Below, one piece after another: positions 40,613-49,226 of a stretch of DNA of 64,000 bases (the first letter of the stretch is position 1; each line of letters opens with the position of its first letter). The stretch is taken from positions 47,210 through 111,209 of the forward strand of contig CAMWKO010000006.1 of assembly GCA_947174885.1 (NCBI GenBank), given 5' to 3'. The position numbers were made by a program, and so were the translations under genes. Under the pieces are notes generated by a model. It was not told the origin of the DNA, searched no databases, and saw only the letters and a list, made by a program, of their open reading frames with translations. Source of the stretch: an uncultured Clostridia bacterium. Lineage in GTDB: Bacteria; Bacillota; Clostridia; Lachnospirales; Lachnospiraceae.

Positions 40613-42205
40613 TTAGTTTTTATAAGAAGTATTGCAATACAAATGAGTTACCTGCCCATTACTTATAGCATTAGAACCACCGTCTTGCTTTCGCTGAATA
40701 TGATCTATCGATATAGAGCTACTACATATATATCCACCACAAATAGGACACTTTGGCAATGCCTCAACAAATGTATTCATTTTTATTTGTTGCTTCTTCC
40801 CACGTGAGAAATTACTTTTTACAGACACCTCTTCGTTATCCACTATTTCAGTTTGTAAGTATTTAAATCTATCATCTTTTCTTACTTCTTCGACAATCTT
40901 TTCCACCTCATATTTAGGATATTCATGTATCACATCAACTAACAATGAAAAATATTCTTTTATTGAAGAATACGCTCTCTTACTCTGTCTATCTTTTCTC
41001 ATTATCTGTTGAACCAAGAAATTGTACTGATAAATTACTTTCTCAAATTTACTTCTAGCCTCAATAAATTTATCAATTTTCTTCTTTTCTATAAGTTCTT
41101 TAACAAACATCAGAAAACCGTAATAAGAACCTATTTTATGTTTCCCGATTCCCGAATAGAAATAAACAAACGGATGCACTCCTAATGAATACTGCTCTTT
41201 AGAATTAATATACTGCAAAATAATCAAGGTATTCTTTAGATATGTAATTACTTCTTTAGCATCACCCAATGTCGTTTTTGTTTTTCTATCTATGCCATTA
41301 CAAATTCGTACAGTCTGCGTTACCACATCTAATGTTAACGATGAATTTAACGGTCCACCAATTGGCAATGAAGTGATATCGTCTTTATCAACATTTCCAA
41401 TTCCAAACATTATCTGATGAATTTTCTTCGATAATGCTACTATAAGTTCTTGATCACTTTTCTCATAAGCAGACCAATACTTATATCCTTTTCCTGCACG
41501 CACAATTGCACGTGCAGCAATTGCATAAGAATGCTCTCTATTCTTAATCAAATCTAACTCTGCATCACTAATTTTAGTTGCAGACTGATTTATTTTTAAA
41601 AAAGAATCTTCCGCTTTGGACGCATTACCAACTACCCACTGTAATTGTATCGCTAATGCCCCTAAATTTTTTGCTATTTCATTCTTTACTTCTTCCTCTG
41701 TCGTTAATCGATTCCTTGATATTGCTTCAATCTCTTTAAACGAACCTATTCTTTTATTTACAAGTTCTCTTGTTTTCTCTGCAATCTTTCTTTGTTCTTC
41801 GGAAATGTAATTTCCGTAATAATTAACTGAAATTTGTCCATCACCATAATCATCATTAATCCAAGCCCCAAGACTACTCAATCTATGTGCACCATCAATT
41901 ACAAAAATGTAGCCACCTTGGTTTCTCCACAAGATTATTGCTGGAACCAATTCATCATTAACAAAACTTTCTATCATAGCACAAACTTTTTCCGCATCCC
42001 ATTCATTTGTTTCTCTTTGAAATATCGGTTTTCTCAGTGCACTAAAAAAGAAAGAATCATATTTCAAATCTTCTATTGAAAGTGTTGATTTGTTCCTTGT
42101 ATTACCACTACTACCAGTAGAAGATAAAATATTAAAATCTTCTCTTGGTATCAATGCATCTAATGTAATTGTTTGCATTTTATCACTAATCCTTCCCAAA
42201 TGCAT
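40613..42205 (-). CDS. DUF262/ParB-like NTPase with C-terminal HNH nuclease motif (GmrSD-like)
   Basis: 'VPAIILWRNQGGYIFVIDGAHRLSSLGAWI'; C-terminal 'CPICGGYICSSSISIDHIQRKQDGGSNAISNGQVTHLYCNTSY'. Confidence 0.8.
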   Translation of the reverse strand: MHLGRISDKMQTITLDALIPREDFNILSSTGSSGNTRNKSTLSIEDLKYDSFFFSALRKPIFQRETNEWDAEKVCAMIESFVNDELVPAIILWRNQGGYIFVIDGAHRLSSLGAWINDDYGDGQISVNYYGNYISEEQRKIAEKTRELVNKRIGSFKEIEAISRNRLTTEEEVKNEIAKNLGALAIQLQWVVGNASKAEDSFLKINQSATKISDAELDLIKNREHSYAIAARAIVRAGKGYKYWSAYEKSDQELIVALSKKIHQIMFGIGNVDKDDITSLPIGGPLNSSLTLDVVTQTVRICNGIDRKTKTTLGDAKEVITYLKNTLIILQYINSKEQYSLGVHPFVYFYSGIGKHKIGSYYGFLMFVKELIEKKKIDKFIEARSKFEKVIYQYNFLVQQIMRKDRQSKRAYSSIKEYFSLLVDVIHEYPKYEVEKIVEEVRKDDRFKYLQTEIVDNEEVSVKSNFSRGKKQQIKMNTFVEALPKCPICGGYICSSSISIDHIQRKQDGGSNAISNGQVTHLYCNTSYKN

Positions 42206-42227
42206 TTTAATTAAAATACTTGTTTAC

Positions 42228-42752
42228 CTATTCATTCCATCCTTCTTCATAACTCTCACGAATACGATTTATTTGGGTGTTTGTGTACCCTGTATATGTC
42301 AAATAATTCTCTAATACATTCCAAACACTATCAAAAGCATTTTTTACAGGTGGAAAAATATCTACAGTTGTGTATCCTCTGTATCTTTTCTCCACAAACC
42401 CAAAATCATGCACTAATGAATACATATAATCATTAGAATTAACTCGATATGATATATTACCTATTCCTGCACTCTTAGCAGCATACCAATTTACAAGTCT
42501 CGATGACAAATAAGATTTTGTTCCGTAATAATGAATTCTTCCCTCTTTCCCCCATGCTCCCTGTACATCATTACTTTCAAAATGAAGTTCGATTAATCCA
42601 CTATCATATTTGTTTCTGTAATGTATCTCATTTGCCAAATATCCAAGTGCAAAAGCAAATTCTTCCCACGAACCATATTCTATACCCGAAATACCCCACC
42701 GAGGATTATTTGTTCTATAATCTAATTTAATCATAACTAGCCTCCTACTCAT
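42228..42752 (-). CDS. Hypothetical protein in restriction island
   Basis: 174 aa ORF, co-directional, 8-nt overlap with upstream HNH ORF. Confidence 0.5.
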   Translation of the reverse strand: MSRRLVMIKLDYRTNNPRWGISGIEYGSWEEFAFALGYLANEIHYRNKYDSGLIELHFESNDVQGAWGKEGRIHYYGTKSYLSSRLVNWYAAKSAGIGNISYRVNSNDYMYSLVHDFGFVEKRYRGYTTVDIFPPVKNAFDSVWNVLENYLTYTGYTNTQINRIRESYEEGWNE

Positions 42753-43488
42753 TATATTCTAATATCTGTTTCAATTCTTCAATTGTTACTATATATTTCT
42801 TAAATATATATAACATTCTATGACAGTTTGAACATACACATATCAAATCTGTTACCGGATCTATAACAATTTCCTCTTCTAATTCTGCCAACGGTTTAGT
42901 ATGATAAACTTCTATATATCCTTTCCCTAATTCACCATACTTTTCTTCAAAATCAAATCCACATATCATACTTTTAGTACCATGTATACAAATTGCGACC
43001 TCTCTATTTACAGGGTTGCGTTCATACTTTGTTGTATAATATAATTTTTTCTTTCCCTCAGTATATCCATAAACTCCTTCATGTTGAGTTTCATCATCCC
43101 AACTTATATAATGATTTACAATTTGATGTACATGCTTTATCACTTTACAATTCCAATGATAACCTTGATAAAAATCATTTTCATATTCTTCTAGAAATGT
43201 TTCAATCACTTTTTCAATCGTTTCTTTATATATTCTTTTTGTAAAACCACTTCCTGTTGAATCAACTTCTTTTGTAAAGCTATGATTCTCATTAAGATTT
43301 CTAACATAACGAGTTTCACTAATTCTTCCATCTGCACTTGTTTCAAATGCATTCATCAATGCTTCTGGCAAAGAATCTATACTGACATTACGCAAAGACA
43401 TTCTACCTTGTCCTTCCCATGCCTCAGCTTTATCATTACTCTCTGTATACACTCGAATAAACTCTTCGTCTTTAGCTAAAAATCCCAA
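42745..43488 (-). CDS. HNH endonuclease (McrA-like)
   Basis: 'CGFDFEEKYGELGKGYIEVYHTKPLAELEEEIVIDPVTDLICVCSNCHRMLY'. Confidence 0.85.
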   Translation of the reverse strand: MGFLAKDEEFIRVYTESNDKAEAWEGQGRMSLRNVSIDSLPEALMNAFETSADGRISETRYVRNLNENHSFTKEVDSTGSGFTKRIYKETIEKVIETFLEEYENDFYQGYHWNCKVIKHVHQIVNHYISWDDETQHEGVYGYTEGKKKLYYTTKYERNPVNREVAICIHGTKSMICGFDFEEKYGELGKGYIEVYHTKPLAELEEEIVIDPVTDLICVCSNCHRMLYIFKKYIVTIEELKQILEYNE

Positions 43489-43561
43489 TGTTTAATAATA
43501 TTCTTTTTCGCTATTAAAATTCAGTAAATTGCCCCAATTAAGCTCTAACATCCAATACCTC

Positions 43562-44779
43562 CTACACATAATATTTTTCAAGTCTATTTAGCAATCCCTC
43601 AAAATCTATTTCCTGAACCTCAAAAAATTCTTCTGTATTCAATCCAATATTTAACACTATCTGATACAAATAGAAATCATATATTATTGGACTTTCAGTT
43701 CGCCCTAACAAATTATCTCTAATCGCTCCAGTCTTTGCTATCAAACACAAATATTGATAGTCTTTATCCACATACTGCGTATTATTATTGGGATGTGCAT
43801 ATGAATAATGCTGTGTCGGTGTCAATGCAATTAAATTCTCCAAATAATCTGCAATCATCGGAAACTCATTAGATGGGAATATATGATGGATTTGAGTCGC
43901 TGGGTCAAAAATATGTCTTTCATCAAACAACTCTGTTTTTCCATCTCTATACAAGTCATTATATCTACGCAAGTTTCTTTTTGCACGATTAATACGATAT
44001 GTAGTCATATAATCATCATCTGTTCTTGGCAAAGTTATTTCATAATCAACCCTAGTCATATCCTTAGGTTTTTCTGACAGAATATCTCTCCAATTCCTTT
44101 GATTATACATAATCATATCTTGTGTAATAATATCTTTTGACAGATGTCCTCTTTCTGTACCACGCTTCTTATACTTACACGCCAACGGATTTAATACTTT
44201 AGTGAAAATGCGCCCACATTCAGTAGCACCATTTATAGGAGTATTATTAATTGTAAAGTTGGTATATGCATCTTTCAACGCTTTAAAACTGTTCTTATCC
44301 TGCATTCTAAAAAAATTCTCAAACATTCTATAAATACCACTGTCTTTAAGTACTTTTTCAATATAAAGACAAAGAAAATTATAGCTATTTCTTTCTCTGA
44401 AACTTATATACTCCAACAGTTCCTTATTAACAATCGAATAAGTATATCCTCGTCCATTCTTTTCTCCTCGAATAATTCCAGCAGCATCCAACAATTTAAT
44501 TGGCTGACCAAAGTATTTATCGTACTCATTTGAAGCTTTCTCAGTAGGATCTGGCTTACTAAAAATCTGTTGAACATTATCTACAGTATAATCACTATAC
44601 CAAATATCATTTACCGTAAATGTCTTATCTGGCTTATTACTTATATATTCCACAATACAGTCTGATACCAGACACACAACATCCATTGTACATTTTTGAT
44701 CTATCCAACGTCCGTTATGTGTTTTTCTCACATCATAGTCACGCTCATCTAAAAATTTTTGTATTGTTGCATTATCCAT
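43562..44779 (-). CDS. Putative HNH-type type II restriction endonuclease
   Basis: 'HIFDPATQIHHIFPSNEFPMIADYLENLIALTPTQHYSYAHPNNNTQ'; overlaps the MTase 3' end by 8 nt. Confidence 0.72.
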   Translation of the reverse strand: MDNATIQKFLDERDYDVRKTHNGRWIDQKCTMDVVCLVSDCIVEYISNKPDKTFTVNDIWYSDYTVDNVQQIFSKPDPTEKASNEYDKYFGQPIKLLDAAGIIRGEKNGRGYTYSIVNKELLEYISFRERNSYNFLCLYIEKVLKDSGIYRMFENFFRMQDKNSFKALKDAYTNFTINNTPINGATECGRIFTKVLNPLACKYKKRGTERGHLSKDIITQDMIMYNQRNWRDILSEKPKDMTRVDYEITLPRTDDDYMTTYRINRAKRNLRRYNDLYRDGKTELFDERHIFDPATQIHHIFPSNEFPMIADYLENLIALTPTQHYSYAHPNNNTQYVDKDYQYLCLIAKTGAIRDNLLGRTESPIIYDFYLYQIVLNIGLNTEEFFEVQEIDFEGLLNRLEKYYV

Positions 44780-47294
44780 TACAACACTCCTTTAACACTC
44801 CATAAAAAAATACACTTGTCGCATCTACATTCAAAGAACGAGTTTGGAAATTTCTTGCAATCTGGTAAAATTGTCTATACTCATCAGATGAAAAGTATTC
44901 CATCTGTTCTTCTGTCAGTTCTATATCTTCTTTTGGTATCAACACAGCAACAGAACCATTCACTATCACATTCTCTGTGTTACGCATTACTCTTGGCTTA
45001 TAAGTCATATTAGGAGTCAAATACACATTCTGATTATTAACATACTTATAGGCACTTAAAACCTCCGCCTTATCCTTTTTGATATAGGAATCATATCCTG
45101 GTATATCAACAATTTTTTTTCCATCATCACTAATATTTCTAGACTTAATTACACGTAAACATTCTTTTCCTTTCTCCTGTGTTGTATTCGAATTTGTAAT
45201 CTGTCTGTCTCTAAAAACAATAAACTTATCAAAATCAAGTTTCTTGGAAATACTATCAAAGAAATCATCCCTGTAGATTATCCAATAGGGATACGTTTTA
45301 TCCGTAATATATTTTTGATTTTGGATAATACTTTTCTTTAATGTCATAGATTCCACTTTTGTATCTTTCGGCTGACCAAGTGTATCAATAAACAAACATA
45401 TCGTTTCAATAAGTACACCTTTAAAACCATTTTCGCCGTAATCCTGAATACAATCTATTTTCTTTTCAGAAAGTAATTCTCTAGTTACATTAAACTCTGG
45501 CGTATTTAATACTGCCTTAGGCATTATCATCACAACATAATCCGCAATAGATATTGCTTTTTCTAAAAAGAATTCAAATGTATTAGTTGTATCCTTATTA
45601 ACATTGTTTTTCAAATATTTTGTTGCTTCTTTCGCTTTCAATTTTGAAAATGGCGGATTGCCGATTACTAAATCATACCTTTTCTTAAAATTATGCAACA
45701 ATGTATCTGCATGAATAAAATTCAATTTTACATTGGATGGTATTCTTTGCTTTTGCAACATTAATTCAAGAATCTGTAAATTCTTTTTATCAATATCCAC
45801 TACATCGATATTAACGCTCTTAATTCCCTCATACTTCTTGAATATAAATGGTAAGAAATTACCAACCCCAACCGATGGCTCCAATACACTAATTTCGTCT
45901 TTCTCAAAATCAGGAATCTGCTTATAAATTTCATTCAAAATAAATTTATTGGTATAGTATGCGGCATTATTATCTCTTTTAGAGTTTGTTAATTCTGCTA
46001 TCAATGCCAACGAAGCTGCACCCAAGTTGAGTGGATTATCCACTATAAACTTCATCAAATTCTCAACTTTCAACAACTTATACTCTTCTATCGTTTTACT
46101 AATCGTTGTATTTGTTAAATGCTCCTGCTCCATAAAATCCTTTATATTACAAGCAATTTGGAAGAATATCTCTGTAGGAACAGCCTCGCCAATACTCTGT
46201 CTAATCTTTATTTCTTCTTTTTTAAGCAATATACTTTTATTCGTTTCTGACAAAGCATTAAGTTCTTCTAACGACTTATCAATCCATCTAAAATCACTTG
46301 GAATAGTCATAATTTTCATAAGTTCACGAATAGAAAATACTCTATCTTCTTCTGGATGAATCGTATTCTGACTTGCAAGTTGGTCATTTCTTGTATGAAT
46401 ACATGGTGCAACCTTATCCCAATATTGACGTGTATACTTGTCCCCATTCTTCTGAATATTAGGTACAACTTTACCATCCACAATCTTATGCGGACGATTC
46501 AATTCATCTTCATTATCAAAGGCACACTCACCCTCTTTTAAATCATGAATCCAACAACGCATTTTTTCCGGATATATTCTAAATGCATGATAAAAATCTG
46601 TTGGGCATATTTCCCCCCATTCAAGCTTAGGCATATTACCAATTACTTGTTTCAAATTCATTTCTTCTACATAAGTAGGAAACAATTCAATAGGTGCAAC
46701 ATATTCAGATATTTCTTTACTCACACCAATAACAACTGTACGTGTTCTAGATGAATTTGAACCATAATTTTTAAAATTTAGAATTCTGCTAACAATTATA
46801 TATTTGTTGCTCAATTCTTCATAAATCACATCAGCTATTGATTTAATTGTTCCATCTGGTGCTGTACATACAGTTTTCATAAATGCAGCTACATTTTCGA
46901 AAATGAAAAATCTTGGATTTATCTTTTGTATTAAATGTACAGACTCTACCACTAAACTATTTCTTACAATCTCATTTTCGGTCTTTTTATGATTAGCAAC
47001 GGACATACCCTGACAAGGTGGTGTAGCAACTAAAACATCCACTTTATCATTTCCCAATTTTTCCCATCTCTTTATTTCCTCAAAAATTTTGTCCTTAGTT
47101 TCATCCTTAGTTATATCATCACAAATATATCCTGACTCATATTTACACTTATTATTAAATTTTTGAACATTCAATCTTCTTTCTATTAACTCATTTGTAG
47201 CTATACACTCAAAGCTTGCTTTCTTAAATCCAAAACAACCAACTCCTGCGCAGCTAAATAGACTTATATATGTTAATGTTTTATCTTTTAACAT
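44772..47294 (-). CDS. Fused DNA methyltransferase: N-terminal C5-cytosine MTase + C-terminal N6-adenine MTase
   Basis: C5 motifs 'LFSCAGVGCFGF', 'VATPPCQGMS', 'FIFENVAAF', 'SSRTRTVVIGV'; adenine MTase motifs 'VLEPSVGVGNFLPFIF' and 'LVIGNPPFSKL'. Confidence 0.93.
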   Translation of the reverse strand: MLKDKTLTYISLFSCAGVGCFGFKKASFECIATNELIERRLNVQKFNNKCKYESGYICDDITKDETKDKIFEEIKRWEKLGNDKVDVLVATPPCQGMSVANHKKTENEIVRNSLVVESVHLIQKINPRFFIFENVAAFMKTVCTAPDGTIKSIADVIYEELSNKYIIVSRILNFKNYGSNSSRTRTVVIGVSKEISEYVAPIELFPTYVEEMNLKQVIGNMPKLEWGEICPTDFYHAFRIYPEKMRCWIHDLKEGECAFDNEDELNRPHKIVDGKVVPNIQKNGDKYTRQYWDKVAPCIHTRNDQLASQNTIHPEEDRVFSIRELMKIMTIPSDFRWIDKSLEELNALSETNKSILLKKEEIKIRQSIGEAVPTEIFFQIACNIKDFMEQEHLTNTTISKTIEEYKLLKVENLMKFIVDNPLNLGAASLALIAELTNSKRDNNAAYYTNKFILNEIYKQIPDFEKDEISVLEPSVGVGNFLPFIFKKYEGIKSVNIDVVDIDKKNLQILELMLQKQRIPSNVKLNFIHADTLLHNFKKRYDLVIGNPPFSKLKAKEATKYLKNNVNKDTTNTFEFFLEKAISIADYVVMIMPKAVLNTPEFNVTRELLSEKKIDCIQDYGENGFKGVLIETICLFIDTLGQPKDTKVESMTLKKSIIQNQKYITDKTYPYWIIYRDDFFDSISKKLDFDKFIVFRDRQITNSNTTQEKGKECLRVIKSRNISDDGKKIVDIPGYDSYIKKDKAEVLSAYKYVNNQNVYLTPNMTYKPRVMRNTENVIVNGSVAVLIPKEDIELTEEQMEYFSSDEYRQFYQIARNFQTRSLNVDATSVFFYGVLKECCNG

Positions 47295-47479
47295 TCAAAT
47301 ACACCTCGTTTACTATGATTGTTTTTCTAGCATCCACAGGTTTTTCTGAATCATATGGAATAAGCCATGTTTTTCCTTTTTTCACAACCCATGCTATTCG
47401 GACCTGTTCGCACAAAACAGCAATTCTTATTGAGGAGATTTCCCACCTTTTTGACATCTCTATTGTTATTAAATATTCC
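47281..47479 (-). CDS. Small HTH DNA-binding protein (excisionase/MerR-like)
   Basis: 'MEYLITIEMSKRWEISSIRIAVLCEQVRIAWVVKKGKTWLIPYDSEKPVD'; start chosen inside ORF 47281..47586. Confidence 0.7.
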
Positions 47480-47632
47480 ATGTCACTCCTCCTTATCCCA
47501 TACATATCATTATATTCATTTATTAGAATAATTGCAAATACTTTTGCAGCAATTATTCTTTTTCCCTTAATATGTAGCATAGGCAAGTCACTTGGTTTGC
47601 AACTTTCCCATTTTCTATCATCTCACAAAATT

Positions 47633-47764
47633 TTACCCATACTCTTTACAAATAACTCTATTATTAAGAAGATTGTAGGACACCTGGGTGATATGACACT
47701 TAGATAAAAAGTGTATACCCACTTTGATATAAAAGAGCTCGTAGATGCGATTAATAAAATTTAA
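47633..47764 (+). pseudogene. C-terminal remnant of tyrosine integrase
   Basis: Plus strand NNSIIKKIVGHLGDMTLR*KVYTHFDIKELVDAINKI*; GH...VYTH...L..AI..I pattern with an in-frame stop. Confidence 0.7.
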
Positions 47765-47802
47765 ATTAAAAAGGACATTCCCAGATTTCTCTGAAAATGT
47801 CC
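47765..47802 (-). terminator. Terminator of rplM-rpsI operon
   Basis: Minus strand AGGACATT-ttCAGAgaaaTCTGgg-AATGTCCT-TTTTAATTTAA. Confidence 0.75.
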
Positions 47803-47822
47803 TATAAATATCATTGATATTC

Positions 47823-47855
47823 GTGTTGCATACTTGTTGCATATGTGTTGCATAC
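47823..47855. repeat. Three 11-bp tandem iterons
   Basis: GTGTTGCATAC TTGTTGCATAT GTGTTGCATAC. Confidence 0.85.
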
Positions 47856-47947
47856 CATTTGAAATCCAGCACATCTGCCAACTTTCCACAACCTCTGTAA
47901 CCCTTGTAAAATCGGTTTTTTCTTGAATCTTGCGCATTGACCGCAAA

Positions 47948-48346
47948 TTATCTCTTCGAGAACTGTGGTGCACGTCTCGCAGCCTTTAAACCGTACTTCT
48001 TTCTTTCCTTCATTCTTGGATCTCTTGTTAAGTAACCGGCTTTCTTTAATGTTGGTCTGTAATCAGAATCAACCTGTAATAAAGCTCTTGAGATACCATG
48101 TCTTATAGCACCTGCCTGACCTGTATATCCGCCACCGTGAACGTTTACAAGTACATCAAACTTATCAGCTGTTTCTGTTGCTGTAAGTGGCTGACGAACT
48201 ATAACCTTTAATGTTTCAAGACCAAAGTATTCATCAATACTTCTCTTGTTTATTGTAATATTACCTGTACCAGGTACCAAATATACTCTTGCAATACTCT
48301 TTTTTCTTCTACCTGTTCCGTAGAACTTTCCTGCTGTTTTAGCCAT
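47948..48346 (-). CDS. rpsI: Ribosomal protein uS9
   Basis: '[33 protein letters not shown]...[16 protein letters not shown]'. Confidence 0.98.
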   Translation of the reverse strand: MAKTAGKFYGTGRRKKSIARVYLVPGTGNITINKRSIDEYFGLETLKVIVRQPLTATETADKFDVLVNVHGGGYTGQAGAIRHGISRALLQVDSDYRPTLKKAGYLTRDPRMKERKKYGLKAARRAPQFSKR

Positions 48347-48371
48347 TGTAATTTCCTCCTTCCAGTCCTAA

Positions 48372-48800
48372 TTAAAATGTTAATGTCTCAGGCTTCTGAG
48401 CTGCGTGCGGATGTTCAGCACCAGCATATACATGAAGCTTTGTGTACATCTGTCTTCCTAAAGGTCCCTTTGGAAGCATTCCTTTAACTGCGAATTCAAT
48501 TACTCTTTCAGGATGTTTAGCGAGCATTTCTTTAAGTGTTGTTTCCTTTAAGCCGCCAACATAATCTGAATGATGATAATACATCTTCTGATCTAATTTC
48601 TTACCTGTTACTTTAATCTTATCTGCATTGATTACGATTACATAATCGCCTGTATCAATATGTGGTGTATAAGTAGGCTTATTCTTACCTCTTAAAACCT
48701 TAGCTACTTCTGATGATAAACGTCCTAATGTACATCCATCAGCATCAACTACATACCATTTTCTTTCGATTTTTTCTGGACTTGCCATAAAAGTCTTCAT
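48372..48800 (-). CDS. rplM: Ribosomal protein uL13
   Basis: '[49 protein letters not shown]'. Confidence 0.98.
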   Translation of the reverse strand: MKTFMASPEKIERKWYVVDADGCTLGRLSSEVAKVLRGKNKPTYTPHIDTGDYVIVINADKIKVTGKKLDQKMYYHHSDYVGGLKETTLKEMLAKHPERVIEFAVKGMLPKGPLGRQMYTKLHVYAGAEHPHAAQKPETLTF

Positions 48801-48814
48801 GGATTTTTCCTCCT

Positions 48815-48985
48815 GTTTGATGATTAATACTATTCTTGGCTTCTAAAATTCATATCCGGGTTTTGAAATGAATAATAAAAACCCGAGCCATGTACCGGCT
48901 CCTCTAGCTGTCTGCTTATACAGACTTAAGATTTATGAACGCCATATAAACAGATAATCAGTCTGCTTATGGGCTGTCACAATTA
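48815..48985 (-). promoter_or_regulatory. Structured rplM leader (possible L13 leader/attenuator)
   Basis: Adjacent overlapping stems on minus strand: GAGCC-ggtacat-GGCTC and CGGGTTTT...AAAACCCG upstream of rplM. Confidence 0.55.
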
Positions 48986-49019
48986 AACATTATAACTTAA
49001 TTAAATAACACTGTCAACC

Positions 49020-49224
49020 GGAATATTTCTTAGAGTTTCCGTATTTTTATTTTCAGCTTCAAAAACTCTTGTTGCCAAAGGCAACATAGACATCTTGCAC
49101 AAAAAGTTGCAGATGAGAGTGAACTTTCATCTGCAACTTTTTGTGCAAGCTGCTTACATTGTTATGATTATGTAAGCTTTTTGAAACTAAAAATAAAAAA
49201 TACGGAAACTCAAGGAATATTTCC
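49020..49224. repeat. Dispersed palindromic intergenic element, copy B
   Basis: About 45-bp imperfect terminal inverted repeats GGAATATTTC..GAGTTTCCGTATTTTTATTTT..; nested perfect 23-bp inverted repeat. Confidence 0.9.
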
Positions 49225-49226
49225 GA

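Noticed and set aside
47823-47855. CRISPR-like array
   Set aside because: 11-bp contiguous tandem units without spacers; no cas genes in the window
47633-47973. Minus-strand ORFs of 82 and 70 aa downstream of rpsI
   Set aside because: Overlap the rpsI terminator and iterons; the plus-strand integrase tail explains part of the region better
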